From the NCBI RefSeq assembly GCF_900111595.1, contig NZ_FOHN01000010.1, positions 1-64,000 of the forward strand: DNA of 64,000 nucleotides. The letters run 5' to 3'. Each line of letters starts with the position of its first letter. Positions within the stretch are counted from its first letter, which is position 1. The translations under genes and the position numbers were made by a program. Under the pieces are notes generated by a model that was not told the DNA's origin, did not search any database, and saw nothing but the letters and a program-made list of their open reading frames with translations. Source of the DNA: [Clostridium] polysaccharolyticum (GTDB lineage Bacteria > Bacillota > Clostridia > Lachnospirales > Lachnospiraceae). Of this stretch, positions 35,270-43,308 are shown one piece after another.

Positions 35270-36301
35270 ATGATAATAAATAGGAATCCCAATATTAAAG
35301 TATATCAGCTGAATGCTTTTGCTGAATGCATTATTGCCAGCCATAAAGATTACAGGGACTGGCATTATAATAGTTACATCCAGTTAATTGGATGGTGTGA
35401 AGATATTAGCCGGGATCCCGCAGATAAATGTATATTAGATTATTTAACAGGAAATATATTTGGTTATATTCCTTTGCTGCATTATGAAAACTATTCTCTT
35501 AGATTAGTATCTTCTCCTAAAGAAGCCATTCTCCCTATGATTCAGGATAATTTTGAAAAAGATTCTGTATGGTATCTGTTTTTAGACCAGTTTTATACCC
35601 AAGAAGAACTTGCATATCAGAAAAGCCATTACGTGCATGACATTTTATTACATAAAGATAACGGTTCCAATTTTGAATACGTTCAGTTTGACAATGGTTT
35701 CTATAGTAAGCATAAAGTGGGTACAGAGGCATTTCTGGAAGGTTTAACAAGTAATGATGCAAACTGCCTTTACAAAATCAAATTAAATAATGAATATTCT
35801 TATCAATTCAGTCTAGAAACGCTAATAGAAATGCTGAAAGATTATACATATGCAAGAGATAGCAGAGACAAGCTGTCTCTGTATTTTGACAGTAGTGTTT
35901 TTCACAGTGAACAAGTATTTGATCATAGAATTGCTCGTGTCCATTATTTCGGAATAGAAAATTATGAAATGCTTAGTGGCCATATGAATGGCTGCATGAA
36001 GCGAAGGGAAATCCCTGACTGGATGCTTTTTAATGTTATGTATGAACACAAGAATCATATGATGGGGACTATATTGTATTGTGTGGAAAAAGGCATTCTG
36101 GATGAAGAGCATGCTTCGCCTTTGATGGAACGGTATGGGGAAATAGCGGACCGGTTATACCGAGTCGTTTATCGGGTACTTCAAAGAGACTTTGCAAGCA
36201 GAGAGCAGAATTTTATGCATGTAATAAAGGAATACGAAGAAATAGGAAAAATGGAAAAACCTATCTTAGAAGAATTAATCGGATATTTGGAAGATAATTA
36301 A
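35270..36301 (+). CDS. Unknown protein, BtrH-like pattern
   Basis: 343 residues, cytoplasmic, with AAGGAG before the ATG. The centre reads FLDQFYTQEELAYQKSHYVH followed by a FEYVQFDNGFYSK segment. That is the pattern of the butirosin BtrH-like/papain-related proteins found near peptide and acyl-modifying genes, but it is low-similarity and by eye. The C-terminal half is helical. An ECF S-component follows 32 bp later and an acyl-CoA ligase after that, so a metabolite-modification role is conceivable. I do not assign a function. Confidence 0.5.
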   Translation: MIINRNPNIKVYQLNAFAECIIASHKDYRDWHYNSYIQLIGWCEDISRDPADKCILDYLTGNIFGYIPLLHYENYSLRLVSSPKEAILPMIQDNFEKDSVWYLFLDQFYTQEELAYQKSHYVHDILLHKDNGSNFEYVQFDNGFYSKHKVGTEAFLEGLTSNDANCLYKIKLNNEYSYQFSLETLIEMLKDYTYARDSRDKLSLYFDSSVFHSEQVFDHRIARVHYFGIENYEMLSGHMNGCMKRREIPDWMLFNVMYEHKNHMMGTILYCVEKGILDEEHASPLMERYGEIADRLYRVVYRVLQRDFASREQNFMHVIKEYEEIGKMEKPILEELIGYLEDN

Positions 36302-36333
36302 CATAGACAAAATAAAATGCAAAAGGTGATAAA

Positions 36334-36858
36334 ATGAATCAAAACATCGTATGGATAACTCGCACTTCACTATGTGCTGCTTTATTGATTATAGCACAGA
36401 TAGCTTCCGTGTCATTTGGAAGCACACTGCTCACAGGAACTATTGTTAATCTGGTATTAATCGTATCGGTGATGGTTTATGGCTTGTCTACTGGCTTAAC
36501 CGTTGCTTTCATATCGCCTGTTTTGGCAAAAATATTTGGAATCGGTCCCATGTGGATACTGATTCCATTTATCATGTCAGGTAATCTGGTGATAATTCTT
36601 GTCTGGCATTTTGTGTGCAGGAAGTGGAAGGGAGGATTCGGTTACATACAGGCTTGCGTCGGTGGAGCAGCAGCAAAATTTTTGGTTATGTATCTTGGAA
36701 TTGTAAAAGTGGCAATCCCTTTGCTTTTAAGACTTCCCAAAAGCAAAGCAATGGCTTTGTCGGCTGTTTTTTTCTTACCTCAGCTTATAACAGCACTTGC
36801 TGGAGGTCTCTTTGCAGTAATTATTGTTCCAGTTATAAAAAATGTTACAAAACAATAG
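36334..36858 (+). CDS. ECF transporter S-component-like membrane protein
   Basis: 174 residues with five to six hydrophobic helices starting at about residue 8. The composition, the short length and segments such as TGTIVNLVLIVSVMVYG and AKFLVMYLG fit substrate-specific components of energy-coupling factor importers for vitamins or related compounds. The shared EcfA/EcfA'/EcfT module is not in this window, as is usual for group II ECF systems. The ligand is unknown. It may form an operon with the gene upstream (32-bp gap). Confidence 0.65.
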   Translation: MNQNIVWITRTSLCAALLIIAQIASVSFGSTLLTGTIVNLVLIVSVMVYGLSTGLTVAFISPVLAKIFGIGPMWILIPFIMSGNLVIILVWHFVCRKWKGGFGYIQACVGGAAAKFLVMYLGIVKVAIPLLLRLPKSKAMALSAVFFLPQLITALAGGLFAVIIVPVIKNVTKQ

Positions 36859-36954
36859 AAAATTACTGTGGCACAATATGGTAGATAGGTGTATATAAGT
36901 CGTGGAAACTGCTGGTTTGTCTGGCTTCAAATGTATATCTGCCATTTCCAAAGC

Positions 36955-36983
36955 TTGACTTTTGCATATAAAGAGGGTATATT
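36955..36983 (+). promoter_or_regulatory. Promoter of the acyl-CoA ligase gene
   Basis: TTGACT (36955-36960), 17-bp spacer, TATATT (36978-36983), about 70 bp before the start codon. Confidence 0.6.
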
Positions 36984-37056
36984 TACTTTAGTGGATAAAA
37001 GTATTGAAGTTTTAAATTTACATAGTAAATATAACAGATAAAGGGGTACGAAAATA

Positions 37057-38691
37057 ATGCCAATTACAGAATTACTTGAAATGAATTGTAAATTGTATGG
37101 TGACGATATTTGTCTGGTTGAAATTAATCCAGAGGTAAAAGAAGTCAGGAGAGTTACCTGGAAGGAATATGAGTTAATGGAGCCGAACCCAACGACTCAT
37201 TACCGACGTGAAATTACCTGGAATGTATTTAATGAAAAAGCCAATCGATTTGCCAATCTATTATTGAGCCGTGGTGTCGAAAAAGGGGATAAAGTAGGAA
37301 TTTTGCTAATGAACTGCTTGGAATGGCTCCCAATCTACTTTGGCATTTTGAAAACTGGTGCTTTGGCAGTGCCTTTGAATTTCCGTTATACACCAGAGGA
37401 GATTGAGTATTGTGTAAATCTTGCTGAGGTAGATGTTTTAGTGTTTGGGCCTGAATTTATTGGCCGTGTAGAAGAAATCGCAGACAGCATAAGCAGAAAC
37501 CGTCTGTTATTTTATGTAGGTGATGGATGTCCAAGTTTTGCTGAGGACTATACAAGCCTGACTGCTAACAGTTCCAGCCAGCGTCCTAATATAACGGTTA
37601 CCGATAAAGATAATGCTGCTATCTATTTTTCATCAGGTACAACAGGATTTCCAAAAGCTATTTTACATAATCATGAAAGTTTGCTGCATTCCTGCCGAGT
37701 TGAACAGAACCATCATGGACAGACAAAAGATGATGTCTTTCTGTGTATTCCTCCTCTTTACCATACAGGGGCGAAGATGCACTGGTTCGGAAGCTTATTA
37801 TCAGGCAGTAAAGCCGTTTTGCTAAAAGGTACGAAACCGGAATTTATTTTAGATACAGTTTCGAAAGAGAAATGTACCATTGTATGGCTTTTAGTTCCTT
37901 GGGCACAGGATATTTTAGAAGCGATTGACAGTGGCAGATTGAAATTAGAGGACTATGATCTGGATCAATGGAGACTGATGCATATTGGTGCACAGCCTGT
38001 ACCACCAAGCTTAATTGTTCATTGGAAAAAATATTTCCCAGATCATCAGTATGATACCAATTATGGGCTAAGTGAATCTATTGGACCAGGATGCGTACAT
38101 CTTGGAGTGGAAAATATACATAAGGTTGGAGCAATTGGAAAGCCTGGTTTTGGCTGGGAAGTAAAGATTGTAGATGAAAACCGTAATGCAGTTGCAAAAG
38201 GAGAAATCGGAGAGCTTGCTGTAAAAGGTCCTGGTGTTATGACCTGTTATTATAATGATCCAAAGGCTACTGATGAAGTGTTAGCAGATGGCTGGCTCTT
38301 TACAGGGGATATGGCACAGGAAGATGAAGATGGATTTATTTTCTTAGTGGATCGCAAAAAGGACGTTATTATTAGTGGAGGTGAAAACCTGTACCCGGTT
38401 CAGATAGAAGATTTCCTTCGTACCAACGAGAGCATTCATGATGTTGCAGTAATTGGTCTGCCAGATAAGCGCCTTGGTGAAATCTGTGCTGCTATTATTG
38501 AACTAAAACCTGGCTGTACAGTTACAGAAGAAGATATTAATGAATTCTGTATGAAAATGCCTCGTTATAAGAGACCACATAAGGTTATTTTTGCAGATAT
38601 TCCTCGTAATCCTACTGGAAAGATTGAAAAACCAAAGCTTAGAAAGAGGTACTGTGGCGGAAGTTTAGTAGAAGCTCAGAATAAAGGCTGA
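37057..38691 (+). CDS. AMP-forming acyl-CoA synthetase / ligase
   Basis: 544 residues, full ANL-superfamily length. The P-loop-like motif is IYFSSGTTGFPKAI, A5 is NYGLSES, A7 is GWLFTGD, A8 is DRKKDVIISGGENLYP, and the catalytic Lys is in RNPTGKIEKPKL. It activates a carboxylic acid as the acyl-adenylate and probably transfers it to CoA. An inserted loop near residues 45-60 (MEPNPTTHYRREIT) extends the N-terminal region. The acid is unknown. GGGG precedes the ATG; a small gene follows 71 bp later. Confidence 0.92.
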   Translation: MPITELLEMNCKLYGDDICLVEINPEVKEVRRVTWKEYELMEPNPTTHYRREITWNVFNEKANRFANLLLSRGVEKGDKVGILLMNCLEWLPIYFGILKTGALAVPLNFRYTPEEIEYCVNLAEVDVLVFGPEFIGRVEEIADSISRNRLLFYVGDGCPSFAEDYTSLTANSSSQRPNITVTDKDNAAIYFSSGTTGFPKAILHNHESLLHSCRVEQNHHGQTKDDVFLCIPPLYHTGAKMHWFGSLLSGSKAVLLKGTKPEFILDTVSKEKCTIVWLLVPWAQDILEAIDSGRLKLEDYDLDQWRLMHIGAQPVPPSLIVHWKKYFPDHQYDTNYGLSESIGPGCVHLGVENIHKVGAIGKPGFGWEVKIVDENRNAVAKGEIGELAVKGPGVMTCYYNDPKATDEVLADGWLFTGDMAQEDEDGFIFLVDRKKDVIISGGENLYPVQIEDFLRTNESIHDVAVIGLPDKRLGEICAAIIELKPGCTVTEEDINEFCMKMPRYKRPHKVIFADIPRNPTGKIEKPKLRKRYCGGSLVEAQNKG

Positions 38692-38762
38692 TTCCTTTTG
38701 GATATTGCAAAGGCCAGATCCTTGTATTATAATGATGTAAGCGGAAAAAAGGAGGCATGTCC

Positions 38763-38993
38763 ATGCGAAGAATGGAATTTAAGATGGAACGCCAAGGGCT
38801 TATTGAGATAGGACAGGAAGTTAAGATTCGAGAAGGTAAGCTGCCAACGCTGTATTATTACGTCATCGAGCCTGCTGTGGCTATGTCTGGCAATTTTGCT
38901 TTTGGTGAACGTTTAAAATCTCGTACTGGTAAGATAATTGATATCAAAGAAACCGAAAAAGGGTTTTATGTAGAAGCTGAATTTGATGAATAA
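38763..38993 (+). CDS. Small unknown protein
   Basis: 76 residues; of two near ATGs the one at 38763 is chosen because AGGAGG (38750-38755) is 7 nt before it. Beta-rich, with no signal peptide: FKMERQGLIEIGQEVKIR, LYYYVIEPAVAMSGNF and VEAEFDE. I recognise no family. It looks like a small SH3/OB-type barrel. A terminator follows directly. Confidence 0.65.
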   Translation: MRRMEFKMERQGLIEIGQEVKIREGKLPTLYYYVIEPAVAMSGNFAFGERLKSRTGKIIDIKETEKGFYVEAEFDE

Positions 38994-38995
38994 CA

Positions 38996-39031
38996 AAAAC
39001 AGATCGGATTGTATTTTCTGATCTGTTTTTG
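38996..39031. terminator. Terminator after the small gene
   Basis: AAAACAGATC (38996-39005) pairs with GATCTGTTTT (39020-39029), T-run following; it can also act for the minus-strand ClC gene. Confidence 0.8.
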
Positions 39032-39060
39032 CTTTATGGAAATTCCTTTATGCTATTTTC

Positions 39061-40338
39061 TTAATCATGTGTTTTTCGATTGACATATTTAGTTTTGTAT
39101 TTTGAATATACAATTGTCTGGTCTGCATACAATCCGTAATAACCGGACATAAGATAACTTACGCTGATGGCAATTAGGAAGAATGGAACTCCCTCAAAGC
39201 CAAATAACTCAAAGCTGATAAACATAGAAGTTATTGGACAGTTAGTTACACCACAGAATACAGCGATCATGCCAGTAGAAGCACAAAGCGAAGGAGAGAT
39301 TCCCATTATAGTACCAAATATACAGCCAAAAGATGCACCGATAAAGAAGGATGGTACAATTTCGCCACCTTTAAAACCAGCCTCTAATGTTAGAGTGGTG
39401 AAAACCATTTTCCAGAAGAATGCCAGAGGTTCTACTTGCATCTGGTGAATGCTTTTTTCGATTACAGGAATACCAGCACCTAAGTAATCTGCTGTACCTA
39501 AGAGCTTTGTAAGGATTAAAATCAAGCAGCTGGAAAAGAGAATTCGAAAATAAGGATTTTTTATGTATTTTCGAAATAAGTCTCCGGTTCCATGTAACAT
39601 CATGCAAAATACCACACTAAGCAAAGCACAAATCATGGCAAGAAGGATAACTTTAAAACATGGTATGATGTGCAGGGCAGGTATATGCAGTATCTCAAAA
39701 CTTTCCGTATCAATACCCATCCGGGCAGAGAACATGGAAGCGATAATAGATGAAAATATACAGGGCATTAGAGCAGCGTAATACATAACGCCAACACTTA
39801 CAACTTCCAAAGAGAAGATGGCTGCTGCCATAGGAGTGCCAAATACAGCAGAAAATGCTGCACTCATACCACACATAACGATAACACGGGTATCAGGTTC
39901 GTCTAATTTAAGCCACCGGCCTAATTGATTGCCAATGCTTCCTCCAAGCTGAAGAGCAGCACCCTCTCGGCCAGCAGAACCGCCAAATAAGTGTGTTGTA
40001 ACGGTAGAGATGAATATCAGAGGAGCCATTTTAAAAGGAATTTCTGATTCCGCATGAATTGTGGAAAGAACCAGATTTGTTCCTTTGTCATTTTTATAAC
40101 GAAATAATGCATATAGAAGGACAATGAAGCATCCTGCTAAAGGTAATAAATAAATAATATTCGGATGTTCTAGGCGGTAATCCGTAACAGCTTTCATGCT
40201 AAAAGCAAAAGCAGAACTGATAACACCGACTACGATGCCAACAATACTTGAGATAAACATCCATTTTGCAAATAGAGCCAGATTGGAAGTAATACGATGA
40301 TAGTAATACTCCAGTTTCTCTTGCATTTCTTTTTTCAC
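39061..40338 (-). CDS. ClC-family chloride channel or antiporter
   Basis: 425 residues with ten or more membrane helices. Ion-site motifs are visible: the gating Glu in GGSAGREGAALQLGGSIGN, the middle GMSAAFSAVFGTPMAAAIF, and GGEIVPSFFIGASFG near the C-terminus. The first GSGIP-like site is altered and hard to read. No CBS domains. It should move chloride or fluoride across the membrane. Whether it is a channel or a proton exchanger cannot be decided here. Confidence 0.9.
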   Translation of the reverse strand: MKKEMQEKLEYYYHRITSNLALFAKWMFISSIVGIVVGVISSAFAFSMKAVTDYRLEHPNIIYLLPLAGCFIVLLYALFRYKNDKGTNLVLSTIHAESEIPFKMAPLIFISTVTTHLFGGSAGREGAALQLGGSIGNQLGRWLKLDEPDTRVIVMCGMSAAFSAVFGTPMAAAIFSLEVVSVGVMYYAALMPCIFSSIIASMFSARMGIDTESFEILHIPALHIIPCFKVILLAMICALLSVVFCMMLHGTGDLFRKYIKNPYFRILFSSCLILILTKLLGTADYLGAGIPVIEKSIHQMQVEPLAFFWKMVFTTLTLEAGFKGGEIVPSFFIGASFGCIFGTIMGISPSLCASTGMIAVFCGVTNCPITSMFISFELFGFEGVPFFLIAISVSYLMSGYYGLYADQTIVYSKYKTKYVNRKTHD

Positions 40339-40511
40339 TTGTAATCACTCCATATATTTATTGGTTTATGTTTGTATTTTTATGCTATGACTATTATACC
40401 AGTTATGTCAACTAAAGGTTAAGAAAAATTATATCATTTTCATAAGAAAACTGTAAACACTATTATATGAAGAGGAATATAGTATTATTGTAGAGCAAAG
40501 GAGTTTATTTT

Positions 40512-40673
40512 ATGTATGTAGAAATTTCAATTGGCTTCCTGGTTCTCAGTGTCTTTATTGTAATAGAGTATGCAGTTAAAAAACTTTGTTTCCTGTATAA
40601 GTTATCATGCGGGAACAAGAAAAAATATGAAAATAACCGTTTAAAAATTGCCTGTCAGGAAACAAAACAGTAA
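40512..40673 (+). CDS. Small membrane protein, 53 residues
   Basis: The ATG at 40512 has AAAGGAG 8 nt upstream, and the frame runs to TAA at 40671-40673. A single N-terminal membrane helix is visible (ISIGFLVLSVFIVIEYAV), followed by a basic tail with three Cys (FLYKLSCGNKKK). It is shorter than most gene callers accept. I recognise no family. A perfect 15-bp inverted repeat starts 3 bp after the stop. Confidence 0.6.
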   Translation: MYVEISIGFLVLSVFIVIEYAVKKLCFLYKLSCGNKKKYENNRLKIACQETKQ

Positions 40674-40675
40674 TG

Positions 40676-40711
40676 TATCAAGCTGTAAATGTGAAAATTT
40701 ACAGCTTGATA
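40676..40711. repeat. Perfect 15-bp inverted repeat
   Basis: TATCAAGCTGTAAAT (40676-40690) and ATTTACAGCTTGATA (40697-40711) form a hairpin with a 6-nt loop, followed by CAAAAAAAAAC. With A rather than T after it, it is not a classical terminator on the plus strand. It may be a 3' stabiliser or processing site of the small gene upstream. Confidence 0.6.
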
Positions 40712-40751
40712 CAAAAAAAACAGCATTTAAGACATGAAAGCGATAAAGCAC

Positions 40752-40780
40752 TTGAATTTAATGAGAAATTGTTGTAATAT
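40752..40780 (+). promoter_or_regulatory. Promoter in the gene-free region
   Basis: TTGAAT (40752-40757), exactly 17-bp spacer, TAATAT (40775-40780). The predicted first base is at about 40787, where a hairpin begins; no reading frame follows. Confidence 0.6.
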
Positions 40781-40786
40781 AGTATC

Positions 40787-40869
40787 AAGCACTAAGACAA
40801 GTGCTTATGGAGCAATTTTACATAAGGATTCATTCCCCCAAATTGAATTTTATGTAAAAGCCCTTTTTT
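40787..40869 (+). ncRNA. Candidate small RNA of about 80 nt
   Basis: The predicted transcript starts with hairpin AAGCACT (40787-40793)/AGTGCTT (40800-40806). A terminator hairpin follows: TTTTACATAA (40816-40825)/TTATGTAAAA (40850-40859), extended by ATTCA/TGAAT, with a C-rich loop (ATTCCCCCA) and then CCCTTTTTT. It has its own promoter and no start codon with a ribosome site. The unpaired CCCCC in the loop could pair with a Shine-Dalgarno or other G-rich target. I match it to no known RNA family. Confidence 0.5.
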
Positions 40870-40895
40870 CTTACTAATATTTTAATATCCTTTTT

Positions 40896-40924
40896 CCCTA
40901 CTAGAGTTCTAGTAGGGATTTTTA
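40896..40924. terminator. Terminator
   Basis: CCCTACTAGA (40896-40905) pairs perfectly with TCTAGTAGGG (40908-40917), followed by ATTTTTA; T5 also precedes it. A second stop for anything reading through from the small RNA. Confidence 0.8.
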
Positions 40925-40981
40925 ATGTCTGGATTTCCGGCAGCCTAATAGATTTCGGTTGACTAGTATAGTATAATACAT

Positions 40982-41605
40982 ATGGTAAAGAAACAGGATT
41001 TAAAGTCTGATTGGAGTAAATACGTAAGAAAGAAGGAATTAGGGTTGGAACTTTATAGAAAAGACAAGCTGAGCATTCGGATGGCTGAAACAGAGGATGC
41101 AGAACGGTTATTGGAAATCTACGGTCCTTATGTTACAGACACGGTCATTACATTTGAGTATACTGTGCCATCGAAAGAAGAATTTCAAGGAAGAATACAG
41201 AATATAAGTGAGAAATATCCGTATTTAGTAGCTGAGCTTGATGGAAAAATCGTTGGATATGCATATGCAACCCCATATAAAAGCCGTGCAGCTTATCAAT
41301 GGAGTGTGGAAACCTCAATTTACATTGATAAAGAGTATCACCGGATTGGAGCAGGAACTGCACTGTATACAGAATTGTTTAAACTTTTGGAAAAGCAGAA
41401 AATACGCAATTTATATGCCTGTGTCACATTGCCAAATGAAAAAAGTCAAAAGCTTCATGAAAAGTTTGGATTTGAGCTTATTGGAAGATTTCATAGATCT
41501 GGTTACAAATTAAACGACTGGCATGATATTGGCTGGTTTGAAAAAAAGTTAGAATTTGAAAGTGATGTACCAGAAGTGGTACGGAATATAAAAGAGGTAT
41601 TATAA
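40982..41605 (+). CDS. GNAT acetyltransferase, phosphinothricin acetyltransferase-like
   Basis: 207 residues from the first ATG. The GNAT core (about 30-190) is close to the Pat/MddA group: IRMAETEDAERLLEIYGPYV, TFEYTVPSKEEF, SIYIDKEYHRIGAGTALYTEL (acetyl-CoA loop) and HEKFGFELIGRFHRSGYK. It may acetylate methionine sulfoximine-like or other amines. The start is doubtful: the ATG has no ribosome site and a TATAAT (40972-40977) ends only 4 bp before it. Either transcription starts upstream, or a later start is used (TTG near 41045 after AGGAATT, or the ATG of MAETED at 41082). Confidence 0.82.
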   Translation: MVKKQDLKSDWSKYVRKKELGLELYRKDKLSIRMAETEDAERLLEIYGPYVTDTVITFEYTVPSKEEFQGRIQNISEKYPYLVAELDGKIVGYAYATPYKSRAAYQWSVETSIYIDKEYHRIGAGTALYTELFKLLEKQKIRNLYACVTLPNEKSQKLHEKFGFELIGRFHRSGYKLNDWHDIGWFEKKLEFESDVPEVVRNIKEVL

Positions 41606-41607
41606 AG

Positions 41608-41641
41608 AAAAACGTGGGAAGTGGATCTTCTCACGTTTTTT
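41608..41641. terminator. Terminator between GNAT and NSS genes
   Basis: AAAAACGTG (41608-41616) pairs with CACGTTTTT (41632-41640), with inner GAAG/CTTC; T- and A-runs on both sides make it bidirectional. Confidence 0.8.
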
Positions 41642-41664
41642 ATAGGAATTTTATAATAATTCTT

Positions 41665-43140
41665 TTAAATGTCTGCTTTTTTTCTTATTCCGGTAAATAA
41701 GGCAATTCTAAATACAACAAGCAAGCAGGTAACTGCAAAACACATCCAGAAAATAAATGCAGCCTTGGAAAATTTCTTAAAGAAATCATAGTAGCCTCTT
41801 AGATAGACCGCTACAATTAACGCAGGTACGAAAAATGCTAAATATCCTTGAAATGCTTTAGACAAGGTAATTCCTTTTCCGTTATTGGCTTCTTTTAAAA
41901 AGTTTTCAAAACCCCATCCGTTTTTCTTGACACAGAATAATACAATAATCAGGCTTCCTAATGGAAGAATATTGTAGGAAACCAGGAAGTCTTCTAAGTC
42001 CATAATAGCAGAATTGGTGCCAATTGGATGAAATCCGCTTAATACATTAAATCCTAAAATGGCAGGCATGGAAAGGATGCTGATGGCAATGCAGTTTAAC
42101 CATACAGAACGCTTTCTGCTCATGTTTCCAAGTTCCATAGTCATGGATACAATATTTTCAAATACGGCAATAATAGTGGACAGTGCAGCAAAAGACATAA
42201 ATACAAAGAATAGTGTTCCCCATATGCGTCCTTGTTCCATTTTGTTAAATACATTTGGTAATGTAATGAATAATAAAGATGGGCCGGAATCTGGCTGAAC
42301 ACCGAAGGCAAAACATGCTGGGATAATAATAAGTCCAGCAGTTAAAGCAACGAAGGTATCCAGAATCACGATGCTTAGGGATTCATTGGCAAGTTTACGG
42401 TCTCTGGATAAATAGCTTCCGAAAATCTCCATAGAGCCAATGCCAACGCTAATAGTAAAGAAGGCATGAGTCATTGCTGCGAATACTACATTTCCAATCC
42501 CTTTGGCTTTCAATTTTGTAAAATCTGGAACCAGATAAAAACGGATTCCTTTGGAAGCACCAGATAAATGCAAAGAGTTTGCAGCTAATACAACCATTAG
42601 GCCAATTAATAAAACCATCATAATTTTTGTAATTTTTTCTACTCCGTTTTGTACCCCTAATGCACAGACGGAAAAGGAAAGAATGATTGCGATGATTGTA
42701 AATAGAGTCATAATAGCAGGGGAGTTTGTAAAACTTCCAAAGTGGGCTCCTACCTCATCGGGTGACAAATCTTTTAATTTTCCTGTTGCCATAACGTAGG
42801 CGTAATATAGCATCCATCCACCTACCATCGTATAAAACATCATTAACAAGTAATTACCAGGAACAGAGAGCCATTTGAAATGATGCCACTTGGTTCCTTC
42901 TGGTTCTAGGGTGTTATACGCTGTTGCAAGACTTCGTTTGCTTCCTCGGCCTACCGCAAATTCACATATTAATACAGGAAGGCCTAATAAGACTAAGCAT
43001 GCGAGATAAATCAATATAAAGGCGGCCCCTCCGTTTTCGCCACATATGTACGGGAACTTCCATACATTTCCAAGACCTATAGCGCAGCCTGCTGATACTA
43101 GGATAAAACCTAGACGTGAACTGAATTTTTCTCTTTCCAT
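41665..43140 (-). CDS. Sodium-dependent amino-acid transporter (NSS/SNF family)
   Basis: 491 residues. The start at 43140 is chosen because GAGAGGT lies upstream and the family's N-terminus begins there (FSSRLGFILVSAGCAIGLGN, then VWKFPYICGENGGAAF). A longer open frame upstream is not family-like and would run close to the divergent MATE gene. Twelve helices are expected. The sodium and substrate site lies in the unwound helix 1 (GCAIGLGN) and helix 6. It imports an amino acid or amine; which one cannot be told. Confidence 0.92.
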   Translation of the reverse strand: MEREKFSSRLGFILVSAGCAIGLGNVWKFPYICGENGGAAFILIYLACLVLLGLPVLICEFAVGRGSKRSLATAYNTLEPEGTKWHHFKWLSVPGNYLLMMFYTMVGGWMLYYAYVMATGKLKDLSPDEVGAHFGSFTNSPAIMTLFTIIAIILSFSVCALGVQNGVEKITKIMMVLLIGLMVVLAANSLHLSGASKGIRFYLVPDFTKLKAKGIGNVVFAAMTHAFFTISVGIGSMEIFGSYLSRDRKLANESLSIVILDTFVALTAGLIIIPACFAFGVQPDSGPSLLFITLPNVFNKMEQGRIWGTLFFVFMSFAALSTIIAVFENIVSMTMELGNMSRKRSVWLNCIAISILSMPAILGFNVLSGFHPIGTNSAIMDLEDFLVSYNILPLGSLIIVLFCVKKNGWGFENFLKEANNGKGITLSKAFQGYLAFFVPALIVAVYLRGYYDFFKKFSKAAFIFWMCFAVTCLLVVFRIALFTGIRKKADI

Positions 43141-43308
43141 TTTACTACCTCTCATAATTTTTATATCTAATAGTATAAAACATAGCATGGTAATTTTCCA
43201 CAAGAAAACAAAGAAAAAGCGAGTAAATTCGACTTGTTCTACTTTTCTGAAAGTGCTTTTTCTGATAGAATAAGTGCTGGGCAGTAATTTGGAATTAAGG
43301 AGGAAAAA

